The notes under the pieces were generated by a model that had not been told where the DNA came from, searched no databases, and was given only the letters and a program-made list of their open reading frames with translations. From NCBI GenBank assembly GCA_014155875.1, contig JACEFZ010027934.1, positions 124,001 to 188,000 of the forward strand: DNA of 64,000 nt. The letters run 5' to 3'. The translations under genes were made by a program, and so were the position numbers. Positions 21,101-32,924 of this stretch are shown piece by piece. The stretch comes from Cepaea nemoralis. Its lineage: Eukaryota; Mollusca; Gastropoda; Stylommatophora; Helicidae. Each line of letters begins with the position of its first letter. Within the stretch, counting starts at the first letter, position 1.

Positions 21101-21298
21101 AGATTAACCCAATCTCCCTTGGTGAAACCTCACTTCAAGAGGAAGAATTATAAATCTATCTGGGTAGTAATGTGGGCAAGGATCGTGAAATAAATAGATA
21201 CTAAAATAAGAATACAAAGGCAAGGACAGCTAACACTAGGAGATTTATGGAAGTGAAAGGGAGTTAACTGAGCAGCAAATTTATAATTGTTAACGCCA

Positions 21299-22215
21299 GA
21301 GCTCTTCTTCTTTCGTTCGCTTGAAATATGTCTATAACTGCAATGTTGTCTCTTGCATGAATTTAACTGCCTTTTTTAGCTCACTCAGCGGTCCATAGAG
21401 TTTATCTTTCACTGTCGTCTCTCTAGGCCAGAAGGTTTGCCTAGATAGGAGCTACAAGTGATAGCTTCTTCTTCTTCTTTCGTTCGCTTGAAATATGTCT
21501 ATAACTGCAATGTTGTCTCTTGCATGAATTTAACTGTCTTTTTTTATTCACTCAGCGGTCTATAGAGTTTATCTTCCACTGTCGTCTCTCTAGGCCAGAA
21601 GGTTTGCCTAGATATGTTGTATTTTGGGCAGTCTTGGAGTATGTGCTCTGCTGTCTGTGATGCCAATCCACATGTTCACATGGCTGATTCATCAATCTTG
21701 TTCTGGTCTGTCCATAACGTAGTCATCTTGAGCAGGTTTTGGTGGCTTTCTGACTGATTTGATCATTCTTTTCTTTTGGTGGTATGTAACGAGCACATCA
21801 GGCTGTTCTTCTTTTGCTCCTTCCTTAGCCAATCAATCAGCTCTGTCGTTTCCGGGTACTCCACAGTGGGATGGTATCCACTGTATGGTGACCTTATGCT
21901 GTCTGCTAAGTTCAGAAAGTAGTGTCCTTAGTACTGGCAATTTCCCAGACAGGAGCGCCTCGAGTACTGATTTTGCATCTGTCAATAGCACCACAGGTTT
22001 TGTACCATTGCTGGTATTTTGTAATTTCTCTGTTGCTATCTTGATTGCCTCAATTTCAACATCATAGTTATGGCAGTACTTTCCTGTTGGTACTCTGGCC
22101 ATGTCCCTAGTATTATTTGGGTATTCTAACTCCAAAGTTAAATCGGTACAGCTGTATGGGTCAGAAAAATGGAGAATAACTAAAAGAATTACTAATAAAT
22201 TACAACCATTCACTA
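21299..22215 (-). mobile_element. RNase H LINE fragment (LINE-E)
   Basis: The minus strand encodes RNase H motifs: VEIEAIKIATEKL, VVLLTDAKSVLEALLSG and VTIQWIPSHCGVPGNDRAD (21833-22100). Downstream, the 3' UTR (21299-21465 and 21466-21615) is present twice, each ending in a (GAA)n tail. No reverse transcriptase part is kept. Confidence 0.75.
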
Positions 22216-22224
22216 ATTGGTGGC

Positions 22225-22375
22225 TGCCAGAATAGTGGGACTGAGATGGTTTGACACAATCACAAATGTGGAGTTCATTGAGAGAACTGAACAGATGCTG
22301 CTGAATCAGGAGGTGAAGAAATGATGCCGTCGCTGGGTAGGCCCAGAAGGTGACAAAAGGCTAACATCTGCTGCA
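22225..22375 (+). mobile_element. Degenerate LINE C-terminal remnant
   Basis: The frame reads TNVEFIERTEQMLLNQEVKK, a stop, then CRRWVGPEGDKR. This resembles the post-RT tail (RRWRWIGH type) of LINEs. It is short and diverged. Confidence 0.4.
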
Positions 22376-22565
22376 TGAGTGTCCAACACATACAGAACAA
22401 GGAAAGTTACTTTGGACTACACCCTCTCCATTTGAGGACAAACTCTGTGGAAATGTCAACAGAACAGCCACTAGCTGTGTTCTCACTGTTTTACAAGCCA
22501 ATCTTGCCATTGCTTAATGAGGCTTTCCTCTGCCCACCACCCTCTACTGGGGTATAGACTCTAAA

Positions 22566-23570
22566 CCAGCTCATTCCAAGCCACGGTGATCCTTAGCTAC
22601 CTCATGCTGCTCATTCCAAGCCATCGTGATCCTTGGCTACCCCATGCTGCTCATCTCAAGCCACCATGATCCTTGGCTTCCCCATGCTGCTCATCTCAAG
22701 CCACCGTGATCCTTGGCTTCCCCATGCCGCTCATCTCAAGCCACTGATCCGTGGCTACCCCATGCTGCTCATCTCAAGCCACCGTGATCCTTGGCTACCC
22801 CATGCTGCTCATCTCAAGCCACCATGATCATTGGCTTCCCCATGATGCTCATCTCAAGCCACCGTGATCCTTGGCTACCCCATGCTACTCATCTCAAGCC
22901 ACCGTGATCCTTGGCTTCCCCATGCTGCTCATCTCAAGCCACTGTGATCCTTGGCTACCCCATGCTGTTCATCTCAAGCCTCCGTGATCCTTGGCTACCC
23001 CATGCTGCTCATCTCAAGCCGCCGTGATCCTTGGCTACCCCATGCTGCTCATCTCAAGCCACCACGATCCGTGGCTACCCCGTGCTGCTCATCTCAAGCC
23101 GCCGTGATCCTTGGCTACCCCATGCTGCTCATCTCAAGCCGCCGTGATCCTTGGCTACCCCATGCTGCTCATCTCAAGCTGCCGTGATCCTTGGCTACCC
23201 CATACAGCTCATTCAAGCCACCGTGATCCTTGGCTACCCCATGCTGCTCATCTCAAGCCGCCGTGATCCTTGGCTACCCCATACAGCTCATCTCAAGCCG
23301 CTGTGATCCATGGCTACCCCATACAGCTCATCTCAAGCCGCTGTGATCCATGGCTACCCCATACAGCTCATCTCAAGCCGCTGTGATCCATGGCTACCCC
23401 ATACAGCTCATCTCAAGCCGCTGTGATCCATGGCTACCCCATGCTGCTCATTCCAAGCCACTGTGATCCGTGGCTACCCCATACAGCTCATCTCAAGCCA
23501 CTGTAATCTGTGGCTACCCCATGCTGCTCATCTCAAGCCACCGTGATCCGTGGCTACCCCATGCCGCTCT
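22566..23570. repeat. 40-bp minisatellite, 25 copies
   Basis: The unit is GTGATCCTTGGCTACCCCAT followed by GCTGCTCATCTCAAGCCACC. A block of ATACAGCTC variants is clustered at 23205-23490. Confidence 0.95.
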
Positions 23571-23690
23571 GTCTGCACCCCTGCCATCATGTTATTCATG
23601 TTTGTCTCTAATGATCTCCGTGTTTTCTTTGAGGTCTCCTTCTGTTTCATGTGTTCCATGAGTTCCAGACAAAGGCCTGGCCAGCTATAC

Positions 23691-24291
23691 TATGCACAAG
23701 TGTTCTCAGTGTGTCTCACATCTTGTCCTCATCATGTGATTCACATATACACAAGTGTTCTCAGTGTGTCTCACATCTTGTCCTCATCACGTGATTCACA
23801 TATACACAAGTGTTCTCAGTGTGTCTCACATCTTGTCCTCATCACGTGATTCACATATACACAAGTGTTCTCAGTGTGTCTCACATCTTGTCCTCATCAT
23901 GTGATTCACATATACACAAGTGTTCTCAGTGTGTCTCACATCTTGTCCTCATCATGTGATTCACATATACACAAGTGTTCTCAGTGTGTCTCACATCTTG
24001 TCCTCATCATGTGATTCACATATACACAAGTGTTCTCAGTGTGTCTCACATCTTGTCCTCATCACGTGATTCACATATACACAAGTGTTCTCAGTGTGTC
24101 TCACATCTTGTCCTCATCACGTGATTCACATATACACAAGTGTTCTCAGTGTGTCTCACATCTTGTCCTCATCACGTGATTCACATATACACAAGTGTTC
24201 TCAGTGTGTCTCACATCTTGTCCTCATCACGTGATTCACATATACACAAGTGTTCTCAGTGTGTCTCACATCTTGTCCTCATCACATGATT
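23691..24291. repeat. 55-bp minisatellite, 11 copies
   Basis: The unit is CACAAGTGTTCTCAGTGTGT then CTCACATCTTGTCCTCATCACGTGATTCACATATA. Copies are almost identical apart from CACGTG/CATGTG. Confidence 0.95.
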
Positions 24292-24536
24292 CGCCGATGT
24301 TTGTTTGTTTCTTTCCTTTACTTCACAAAGGTGATTACCTGTAATATCTAGGAAATTCACGGGTGTGGTGAAAGGTGAATTTGGTAGCAGGATTGAAACT
24401 CAACTGTCAGAGTTCCACCACCTTCATGGCTGCCCTAGACAGTAAACATACTATCAGTGCTCTCATCCTGACAACCACTATCTGCTACAGACACACACAT
24501 TCTCACAGCTGTCTTCTTCATATGTCTTATAACACC
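24292..24536. other. Unassigned spacer
   Basis: No coding or repeat signal is recognised beyond a short GTTTGTTTGTTT run. Confidence 0.4.
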
Positions 24537-26015
24537 CTAGTATAACAGCCAGTCCCTTTTTGGTAGATCAGTATATTCCACATGGCTAATAACAATTGCC
24601 ACACCATTCATTACGATTACTGAGTCATGTAGTATTGATTTTTGCATTTTCCCCATGCCTTTATAATTAGTCTTTCCTCTTGAGCCTAAGGCGGCGCATA
24701 GGGCAGAAGTCATGTCTCTCCATGCTTGGCGGTTCGCTGCTACCTGTTGTAGATCTTGGATATTTACTTGGCCATTGAATGAGCCTTCTCTAATGATGGT
24801 TCTACGCAGGGTCTCTCTTGGTCTTCCCCGTTTTCTTTTCCCTACTGTTGACCATATGAGGGCTTGGTATCTTGACTTGTCCATTCTGAGTACATGGCCG
24901 ATGTAGTTCCAACGGCGTCTTCTTATGAAATTGGATACTGTATCTTGCTTAGTCTCTTGTCTTATTTGTGAATTGGTTCTGAAGTCTGTCCAGTGGATGT
25001 TTAGAAGTCTTCTAAGACATTTGTTCTCAAAATTGTCTAATTTTTTTTATCTAAAGCTACCGTTGATGTCCAACTTTCACATCCATACGTTAACACTGGA
25101 ATCACACAAGAGTTGAAGATTTTAAGTTTTGTGTGTTTGCTGAATGTCTTTGACTTCCAGATGTTTGACAGTTTATTGAAGGCACTAGATGCCAGTGCGA
25201 TTCTAGATGATATTTCTGGTGTTGAGTCCCCTGTAGATGTCATTTTGCTTCCTAGGTATGTAAAGCTGTTGACTTTTTCAAGAACGTAGCTGTTCAATTT
25301 GGTGTCATCTGAACTGTTGGTAAGATCAATAGTCTTTGTTTTTGTGGTGTTAATTTGGAGACCAATTTGCCCTGAAACATTTTGGAGGTGTATTTTCTCT
25401 TGGGCATCCGGGTGTGTTGAACTCAAAAGCACTATGTCGTCGGCAAAGTCCAGGTCTTCTAGAATTTTGTCAACCCAATGGATACCCATATTTGTGTTGT
25501 TTGTGCATTTGCGCATGACCCAATCGATAGCTATTCCAAAAAGCATCGGTGATAAGACACAACCCTGTTTCACTCCTGTTTCGACTGAGAACCAGTCAGA
25601 ATTGCCTGTTTCTGTTCTTACGCAGCAACGTGTTTCTTTGTAGAAAGATTTTATGACGTTGGTATATTTGGTAGGACAACCATAGATGTTAAGTAGATTC
25701 CAAAGTGAAGGACGGTGGATGTTGTCGAAGGCTTTTTGAAAGTCGACAAAGTTGGTGTTTAATTTCGACTGGAATTCTACGGAGTCTTCAATGATTATTC
25801 TGAGGGTGAAAATGTGGTCTATGCATGACCGTTTTGGTCTGAAGCCTGCTTGTTCTTCTCTGAGCCTTTCATCTATCGCCTTTTTCAATCTCTCAAGTAA
25901 CATGCTACAAAAAAGTTTTCCTGGTACTGATAATAGAGTGATACCACGCCAATTATTGCAATCAGACATATCGCCCTTTTTGGGCGCCCTTTTTATAATG
26001 CATATCTTTTATATT
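24537..26015 (-). mobile_element. LINE-A: 5'-truncated reverse transcriptase with one frameshift
   Basis: The frame 25037-25969 (310 codons) carries the RT blocks: DCNNWRGITLLSV, EEQAGFRPKRSCID, FVDFQKAFDNIHR, GVKQGCVLSPMLF, the catalytic DFADDIVLLSS, and SFTYLGSKM. The reading frame breaks in an 8-T run at 25036-25043, then resumes to the tail ending GKRKRGRPRETLRRT (24537-24884). The 5' end is cut at about 26015, within the GDMSDCNNW motif's upstream segment. Only the frameshift and truncation separate this from a functional C-terminal half. The clade (RTE- or CR1-like) is not settled. Confidence 0.9.
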
Positions 26016-26035
26016 GTTGCTGTTTTCAGTTAGCC

Positions 26036-26152
26036 TTGAATGATGTGTGAATGAAATAATGTATGACAGAGAGTCATAGAAGGGCAGAATGTTAGACGGG
26101 CCTGCGTGCCCAATTCTTACCCCTTTGAAAATAAAGTTTGTTTGTTAGTTTG
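26036..26152 (+). mobile_element. LINE-F 3' UTR fragment
   Basis: AAGGGCAGAATGTTAGACGG...CCTTTGAAAATAAAG matches the reverse complement of 42350-42440, the 3' end of LINE-F. The tail here is (TTTG)n instead of (TTCG)n. Confidence 0.75.
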
Positions 26153-26214
26153 TTCCCACCCACTGTGGTGCACCCATTCAATACCCTGCCCTCAACGTCT
26201 TCATCTGTGCATGT

Positions 26215-26460
26215 TATGTCAGCTCTATAGCCAAGGGGTCACGAATGCAATTCATAATCTGCATACCGTGTTCAAAACAGTTGCGGGCGATTTGGAAGCA
26301 GATCACCTTGCGGTAGTTTTCATACAATGATATGAGTGCCGGTTCAGAAAGCAGTGGCAAACTACTGAACGTAAACTTGCCCAGGAATTACAAATAACAA
26401 CAAATGTTGGTGTTGAGTGCTACATCATGTAAAGGATATGCAGCTAACTTTTTTAATGCT
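26215..26460 (+). mobile_element. SINE family 2, diverged copy
   Basis: It shares GTTCAGAAAGCAGTGGCAAA, CTACTGAACGTAAACTTGCC and CATGTAAAGGATATGC with the better copies at 56545-57045. Confidence 0.65.
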
Positions 26461-26789
26461 CCAAACCTCTGACTTTGTGGACAAGACCATTGTAGTCCTG
26501 TACTACTTCCATGTCCATTGCTACCCTGAACCCATTTTCTAAGAAGCTCACATAGCAAAACTATCTGCCACTGGGACAGAGGCCTTGCCATCTATCTCCC
26601 ACTCCACCGCAAATAAAACTAATCTCATTCTTACCGTTCATCTCCATAAATAAGCTGTTTCCAGAATCCCGTACCGCCACCTATATATCTTCTGCTTGGA
26701 TCCTGACACCCAGCAGGTGTTTAAGGAGAGCCCTATGGTCATATACAGGCGTGAGTAAAACATGAAGGACACACTCGTCACAAGCAGGC

Positions 26790-26905
26790 TTCCGTGAAGA
26801 TTGACCTGGTCAGCAAACGTCTAGAGAAGTCGGATGTGTCCGCCAAAAGGCATAAATATCGCAGCTCTGCTGTAAACAGACGCAAAACACATATTTTTAA
26901 AACAA
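26790..26905 (+). mobile_element. Decayed (GAA)n-family fragment
   Basis: GACCTGGTCAGCAAACGTCT and GCAGCTCTGCTGTAAACAGA match the 3' end of the 14140-15791 element. The GAA tail is missing. Confidence 0.55.
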
Positions 26906-26929
26906 ATACCGGACAAATGAAGACGGTGG

Positions 26930-27350
26930 CTGCGATCTATGCAGTACTTCCTGTCAGTACTACTACTACTACCCGACGCCACCTCACAAGATGTCAAACA
27001 TGCCTATTTGTCATACAGACCCCTACAGTGAGCTCTCCGAAAGCTTTGTCATGTTTCAAATTAGGGAACCACTTACAGGTGAATCTGGCTGCTGCCATCA
27101 TTTGCACAAGATGCAAGATGGCATACATCGGCGAAACAGCAGAAGCTGGCGGATCTTCTCCATGGACATTCCTGAGGAGACTGCCAAACCTGCCCCTCTC
27201 CACGTTGATAGCAAGTACCGAAGTGAAGGAGATATTTCTGTCACTGCCTGGCTACTACACCATATGTCTTTCCTTGGAAAACAGACTCATCCCCAGATGG
27301 GGCATCTTCCATCCAACAAGAATCAGTACCCAACATTCTTATGTCTGAAG
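26930..27350 (+). mobile_element. Penelope-like element, decayed GIY-YIG endonuclease end
   Basis: The frame contains RCQTCLFV, AAIICTRCKMAYIGETAEAG and ENRLIPRWG, matching in order RCKTCPYV, YAIICTRCDMRYLGETG and ENRLIFQLG of the better copy at 30632-31663. The middle of the endonuclease is garbled by indels. Confidence 0.7.
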
Positions 27351-27584
27351 TCTGTCCCTCTTCCACAATTTCTACTTTATATTTATGAATGTGTGAAAAT
27401 TATTGTATGTATCTTTTAATGCCCTTAAATTATCCATATTAGCCTATTCCTTGATTGTTTGTTTGGAACCGTTTTCATGTCGTTTCTTGGTTCTTCTAGT
27501 TTAGTTTTAGTCGTTGGATCAACATCACGGCACACGGTTTAACCCATAAGTGCTCCGTTTTCCTCCTAACTCAAACCTGAGTTT

Positions 27585-27900
27585 GGAGAAACTCAGCTCA
27601 ATGCACGAACTCCGTTGCATAGGCGAGGATCCTGAAATGCTTTGGGTAGATTTTTATCTCGAAAATTTTCCCAGGCAGCGCCGTTAGGCTACTCTTTTTC
27701 GATTTCCAACTGCCAAGGGATTTTTTACGCGCCCAACAATACACACGGGCGTCCGATCTCACTACCCAGAGACCAGGGGAAATTACTGGAAGTCCAGGTG
27801 GATTTTTTAAATAAATCCTGGTCCTCACCGGGGCCTGAACCCGGGACCTCCAGCACTCGAGGCGGACACCATACCTCGAGACCACTCAGCCCCTTCTGTT
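27585..27900 (-). mobile_element. tRNA-derived SINE, family 3
   Basis: On the minus strand the head reads GGGGCTGAGTGGTCTCGAGG with a B-box-like CCCGGGTTCAGGCCCCGG about 45 bases on, followed by an unrelated body. No second copy is seen in this window. Confidence 0.6.
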
Positions 27901-28446
27901 GTCCATTTCCTAGGCTGCAGTGTTTTGGTTGATTTGATTTCATTGAGGGGCTTGGATGGCTCTCGGTGTCACCTAAATTAACACTCCTTTGTCATGTTGT
28001 GACAGATGATTGAGTCCCAAGACTGGCATGCAGTTTCTGAACACGTCACTCCTCTATTCAAGATTGATGGCCTGCTCATATATTTATTCTTGGAGAGATA
28101 ATGTGGTGGTTTCCCCTTGTTTCCATGTTCCCATGAGTCGGTTGTGATCTCCGTCTTTGACAGTAGTTTCCACCTGCCAGGACAAGTAACTGCCCAACGG
28201 GACAAAGTATGTCCACTGATTCCATTGGATTCTGGGTTCTTTGAACCATCCTATGGAGGTGGGGATGGACAGGACATGCAACTAACTTAACCAGACGAGG
28301 GGCGTTGAATTCCCTGGTTGTCTAGCTTGTGTCACTCTCTTTAATTCTGTGTATGTCTGCACTGGTAGATCTGTTCATGTCTGTTTGTCTGTGCATGTCT
28401 GACAGACAGATAAGCACAGCTATATCAGTACAGACATACATAGAAT

Positions 28447-29895
28447 ACCCCCGGTCCAGACAGCGTCACAACAGAAATGATTAATGCTTTAGAAGAATAT
28501 GGAATAGATAAAGTTACCAGCCTGCTTAATACAATATATGATACTGGAAATATACCTCATGAATTATGTAATTCTGTATTTATTGCAATCCCAAAGAAAT
28601 CAGGAGCCTTGGAATGTGATCAACATCGAACAATTAGTATAATGAGTCACATCACGAAGATTTTGCTAAGAATTATCATGCAAAGAGTTAGGAGGAAAAT
28701 ACAACCTGAAATAGGAGAAGAACAATGTGGGTTTGTAGTAGGCAAGGGTACAGTAAATGCTGAGAACCGTAATCGAACGTTCTATAGAAGTAAACAAAGA
28801 TCTACACCTTTGCTTTATTGACTACACAAAGGCTTTTGATAAAGTGAGACATGTCAACATGATAAGGATGCTTGAAGATCTACAAATTGATGGGAAAGAC
28901 CTTAGACTTGTAAAAAACATATATTGGAAACAACAAGCTGCCATAAGAGTTGATAATGAAGTAAGCCAATATCAGCCTATTAAGAGAGGTGTGAGACAGG
29001 GATGTGTAATGTCTCCAGATCTGTTTTCCCTGTACAGTGAAAATATTTTCAGAAATATTGAAAATATGGAAGGAATCAACATTGGGGGACGATGCATCAA
29101 TAACATTAGATATGCAGATGATACAGTCTTGATTGCAGACAATGAACAGGATCTGCAAAATTTAGTAGATGCGGTTGTTACACACAGTGAACAACAAGGG
29201 TTAGAATTAAATTGTAAAAAGACACAGATTATGGTCGTCACTAGGAAGAACGAAATACCACAGTGTAATATACAAGTAAATGGGAATATTCTTCAACAAG
29301 AGAATATGTACAATTATCTCGGAACAGTAATAACATCTGATGGGAGATGCCTTGAAGAGATTAGAACAAGGATCGCCATGGCAAAAGTAGCCTTTAGCAA
29401 GATGAAAAACATACTGACCAATAAAAAGATGTCAATTGAAACGAGAAAAAGAGTGTTGAGATGCTACATAGAACCTGTACTTTTATATGGATGTGAAGCT
29501 TGGACAATGAGCAGCCAGGCTGAAAAACATCTGATGGCTGTAGAAATGTGGTTTCTGAGGAAAATGCAAAGAATACCATGGACAGCCAGAAAGACCAATG
29601 AACAAGTCCTTCAAGAAACAAATGAAGATCGTAAACTGATCGGAGACATTAGACGTAGACAGTCACAATTTTTTGGGCATGTTATGAGAAGAAATGATTT
29701 GGAGAACTTGGTGACAACTGGTAAGATCGAGGGGAACAGACCAAGGGGAAGACCTAGAAACAAGTATCTGGATGGCTTGGCCTTGTGGCATGGTCGAGAC
29801 AGAAACACGGAACTGATCCACGACTCTGTTGATCTAGTGAGATGGCAGAACATGACCGCCCACGCTTACCGGCATGGCACATGATGGATGGATGG
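28447..29895 (+). mobile_element. LINE-B, 5'-truncated insertion with target duplication
   Basis: A perfect 11-bp duplication, ATACATAGAAT, flanks it (28436-28446 and 29896-29906). It starts in the RT domain (PGPDSVTTEMINALEEYG), loses frame near 28757, then continues for 375 codons: LCFIDYTKAFDKV, GVRQGCVMSPDLFS, catalytic RYADDTVLIAD (about 29107-29139), NYLGTVITSDGR, LYGCEAWTMS, and a C terminus ending MTAHAYRHGT. The 3' tail is (GATG)n. The EN domain and RT N terminus are missing, so this is a dead-on-arrival copy. Confidence 0.92.
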
Positions 29896-30100
29896 ATACA
29901 TAGAATTAAAGAGAGGGACACAAGACGGACAACCAGGCAATACAACGCCCCTCACTTGGTTGATTTACTTACATGTCCGTTTATTGGACATTGCAATCAA
30001 CCCCATCATTTATATACTGTTTCTTGTTTACTAGGAATGAATGAATCACTGAAAAACGAGAAGTAGGTTGAGAGTTTTACCAAAGCACAACTACAAAAAA

Positions 30101-30136
30101 CAATGGACGTTGCGGCCAAAGCCTTCGTCAGCACAG
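30101..30136 (-). ncRNA. Hammerhead-ribozyme-like motif in the Penelope 3' region
   Basis: The minus strand reads CTGACGA, then a GGC/GCC hairpin with a TTTG loop, GCAA, then CGTC. Outer CTGTG and CATTG pair at four of five positions. Hammerhead cores need CUGANGA and GAAA; the second is GCAA here and one A is unpaired in stem II, so it is probably inactive. Hammerheads are known in Penelope-like elements. Confidence 0.45.
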
Positions 30137-30589
30137 AACAAACAAACAAAAATAGATTAACTAATACACGATCGACACTACATGAATGTCTAAATATCAA
30201 CTCATCTGCGTCAAAGCTTGAGACGGCTATCCAAGGCTGGAATGGAACGGATGTTGTGTAAAGGGGTCAACTGCCTAAAGGTCAGTACAGCCAGAAACTC
30301 GGTGATTGGTTAATTCAACCGGTGAGGGAAACCGCGCTAGGGGGATCAGGGTGCGCCCAGGAGAGCGAATAGAAAAATATGGATGTGTAACTCTGTTGCG
30401 ATGTAACGGATGCAGTACGCAATTCCGCCAAGTTCACAAGTGACGGTAGTTAAGAACGCAATGAGAAACGACCCCATGCAAACCAAACAAGAAGTCACAG
30501 AAAGCAGAGATAATGCTAGTGGTGACTACCACGTCCTGCGAAGGACATGCACATGGCTATGAAGTGGACTATAAGATGGCGGAGATGGA

Positions 30590-30606
30590 GGGGGGGGGGG
30601 GGGGGG
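30590..30606. repeat. Poly(G) run of about 17
   Basis: A homopolymer just beyond the Penelope stop codon; its length in the assembly is unreliable. Confidence 0.9.
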
Positions 30607-31681
30607 TTTGTGGATAAGGGGCGTGGGGGACTTAAATAAAACTGTGTTGGACATTGAGGCCGTGAGGGGAAAGTGAACCCAACTGGAAGATAAGACGGTT
30701 TTCCAATATCTTGCGATCGCGTTCGTGAGATGTGCACGATTTTATCGCCGTAACACGTATGTCGGCAACCCCACAGTGGTCGGAACTGTTGAAGTGTAGG
30801 GGTACCGGTTTCTTGGCACCACTGTCGATATCGGATAAATGTTGTCTAAATCTGTCCGCAAGAAGAAGGCCCGTCTCTCCAAGATACCTCATGTCGCAAC
30901 GTGTGCAGATGATCGCATAGATGACGTTGCGACTCGTACATGAGAAACCCTCTCGGATGTGGAAAGTAGTCTTAGGGAAAGTGAGACTTGTGGTTTGAAG
31001 GACATATGGACAAGTCTTACAACGAGATCGAAGACATGCAGTCGTGCCAGGAAGAGAATGATGGGATTGTGATAGAGTGCTATGAACCAGAACATCCCTC
31101 AGGTTACGATCCCGCCTGTATGCCACAAGTGGGGCTTCTGAGAAGACACCGTGAGTGGCCGGGTCTGCCTGGAGGATGGGTAGATGCCTCATGAGAATAT
31201 TCTTGGCAGCAATATTATGAGGATGGTAGGTAAGTGAGAGAATAGTTCTACTATTGCGTGGTTTCGGCCTGGAAGAGAGAGCCTCGGCACGACTAATAGA
31301 TTGGCAGCGGTGAAGAGCTGTAGACAGAACATTCTCCGGGTAGCCGCGAAGGCGGAAGAAATCCAACATTTCGTGGGCTTTTTGACGGAAGTCATTATTA
31401 TCATGACAAAGCCGTCGGAGACGTAGCAGTTGTGAGAAAGGAATGGAATCCTTGCAAGAGGGAGGATGGGAGGAGGTATAGAGCAGGAATGCATGTGAGT
31501 CAGTCGGTTTATAGTAAACCGTCGTGCATAGGCCAGCAGAACCTAAGGAAACTGTTATGTCTAGGAAATTAACAGCCGACGAGGAAATAGTGGAGGTGAG
31601 TCTGATGCTAGGATGAAAGTTAGAGAAAAAGGCAATGAAGTCCTGAAGATCAGACAATGACATGTCTGAAACACCAAAACA

Positions 31682-31795
31682 GTCATTACGTTTTTTAGTT
31701 TGCTATTGCTTTCTGATTTGCCGACGCCTCATACCATCAAAATCAACGCAAAGCAATCTGCTTCCAAATCTGATGCGGCTGATTTCAATCCCTGG
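31682..31795 (-). mobile_element. SINE family 2 fragment
   Basis: TTTGCTATTGCTTTCTGA and GCAATCTGCTTCCAAATC are the reverse complement of body sequences at 26290-26370. Confidence 0.6.
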
Positions 31796-31799
31796 ACTG

Positions 31800-32100
31800 G
31801 AACTCAGCATGACTGAATGGATAAGATCGCTCGTTCTTAAACTTCCAGTGTGCTGATGCCGAGGTAGCGGGTTCAACCCCTACACCGGTCAGTTGGACTA
31901 ACATGTTGACTTCTAGTCCTTGTCTTGGGGGCGTAAATTACAAGTACCTCTGAAGTCGGAGTGGGTTTGCCTGATGGCGAGGGACACTGGTAATAGGGAA
32001 ATCTAATCCACACGCAACAATAAGCCGTGTGCACTAGGAGTAGTAGCGGGTGTATAAACTACGCTTGAGTTCAAAGCGAGCGAAGGAAAACAACAACAAC
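31800..32100 (+). mobile_element. SINE family 1, complete copy
   Basis: A-box-like GCATGACTGAATGG and B-box GCGGGTTCAACCCC are intact. The body and A-rich AAAACAACAACAA tail follow. This is the best-preserved promoter of the family in the window. Confidence 0.85.
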
Positions 32101-32639
32101 CCTGGACTTTGTGTGACGGGGAAATTGTGAAACGGTGTCACAGCCTTGAACCCTCACTAGGTACATATGGGTAATTGTGCTATCTACCCGTCTATCACAT
32201 TCATTATGTGCATATCTGAGGCCGCCGACGCGAGGATGGAAGTCTGTCATGTGTGACTGCACGCCTCAGACTTCTCATGTCACCAGCCAGAGATAGGTGT
32301 CAGAGTTCGCACACAGCCGGCCCGTAAGACGATCCTTCACTGGTAATTACGCGTTACATAATGACAAGTGTGAGCAAGATAGTTTAGACCATGTCTGCGC
32401 TCAACACTCATCGCATATGGAGACGAATGAATAGGCGAGTGCCAGACAGTTATATCTGGGGTTGGTATCGGAATGTATTAATGTTACACAATATACTGCA
32501 GTAGGAGAACACAAAAAACTGTCTTTATGATGCTCTGTTTGTGAGCACGACCACCGTTGAGAACATCGGTGTTCTTTGTGCGTGGATATTTCCTGGGATT
32601 ACTACGTTACATGTGATCGTGAACTTTCTTTTGGCGGAG
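32101..32639. other. Unassigned spacer
   Basis: No convincing gene or repeat was found here. Confidence 0.4.
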
Positions 32640-32895
32640 TTGGGTAGCATGTCTATTGTACATTTACATTCTGAAGCAACTAAGTTGGATAGCAGTGTGT
32701 TGAGCAGATATGCATTCGCAAACTAGTAAGTTAGATGGCATGTCTATCGTAGGTATACATTCGAAAACAACTAAGGTGGGTAGTATCACTATAGTAGATA
32801 TACATTCGTAAACAAGTAATTTAGATAGCATGGCTATAGCAGATGTACATTCGTAAACAAGTAATTTAGATAGCATGGCTATAGCAGATGTACAT
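32640..32895. repeat. About 50-bp tandem repeat, 5 copies
   Basis: AGTAATTTAGATAGCATGGC followed by TATAGCAGATGTACATTCGTAAACA. The last two copies are identical; the first ones diverge. Confidence 0.85.
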
Positions 32896-32924
32896 TGGTA
32901 AGTTGAATAGAAGCACCAACAATT

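Larger units (their letters stand above)
19975..21260 (+). mobile_element. LINE-A fragment, interrupted
   Basis: Decayed frames encode GVRQG-like, EWIMKRTITTARNGIQW and KINCGKTK-like segments before 20296, and GETSLQEEE followed by a YLGS-like segment after 21100. These are the successive reverse transcriptase blocks also seen intact in the copy at 24537-26015. A LINE-C tail (20297-21100) sits between them. Confidence 0.65.
30065..31665 (-). mobile_element. Penelope-like element, 3' half
   Basis: The 343-codon frame (30632-31663) begins in the RT thumb (SAVNFLDITVSLGS, VYYKPTDSHAFLLY) and ends with a GIY-YIG nuclease: CRSRCKTC-type cysteines (CLRSRCKTCPYV), YAIICTRCDMRYLGETGL, R at DRFRQH and ENRLIFQLGSLSPHG. 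Penelope-like elements pair an RT with this nuclease. The RT core is missing, cut at about 31665. The downstream part (30065-30600) is the 3' UTR and carries a hammerhead-like motif. Confidence 0.88.
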
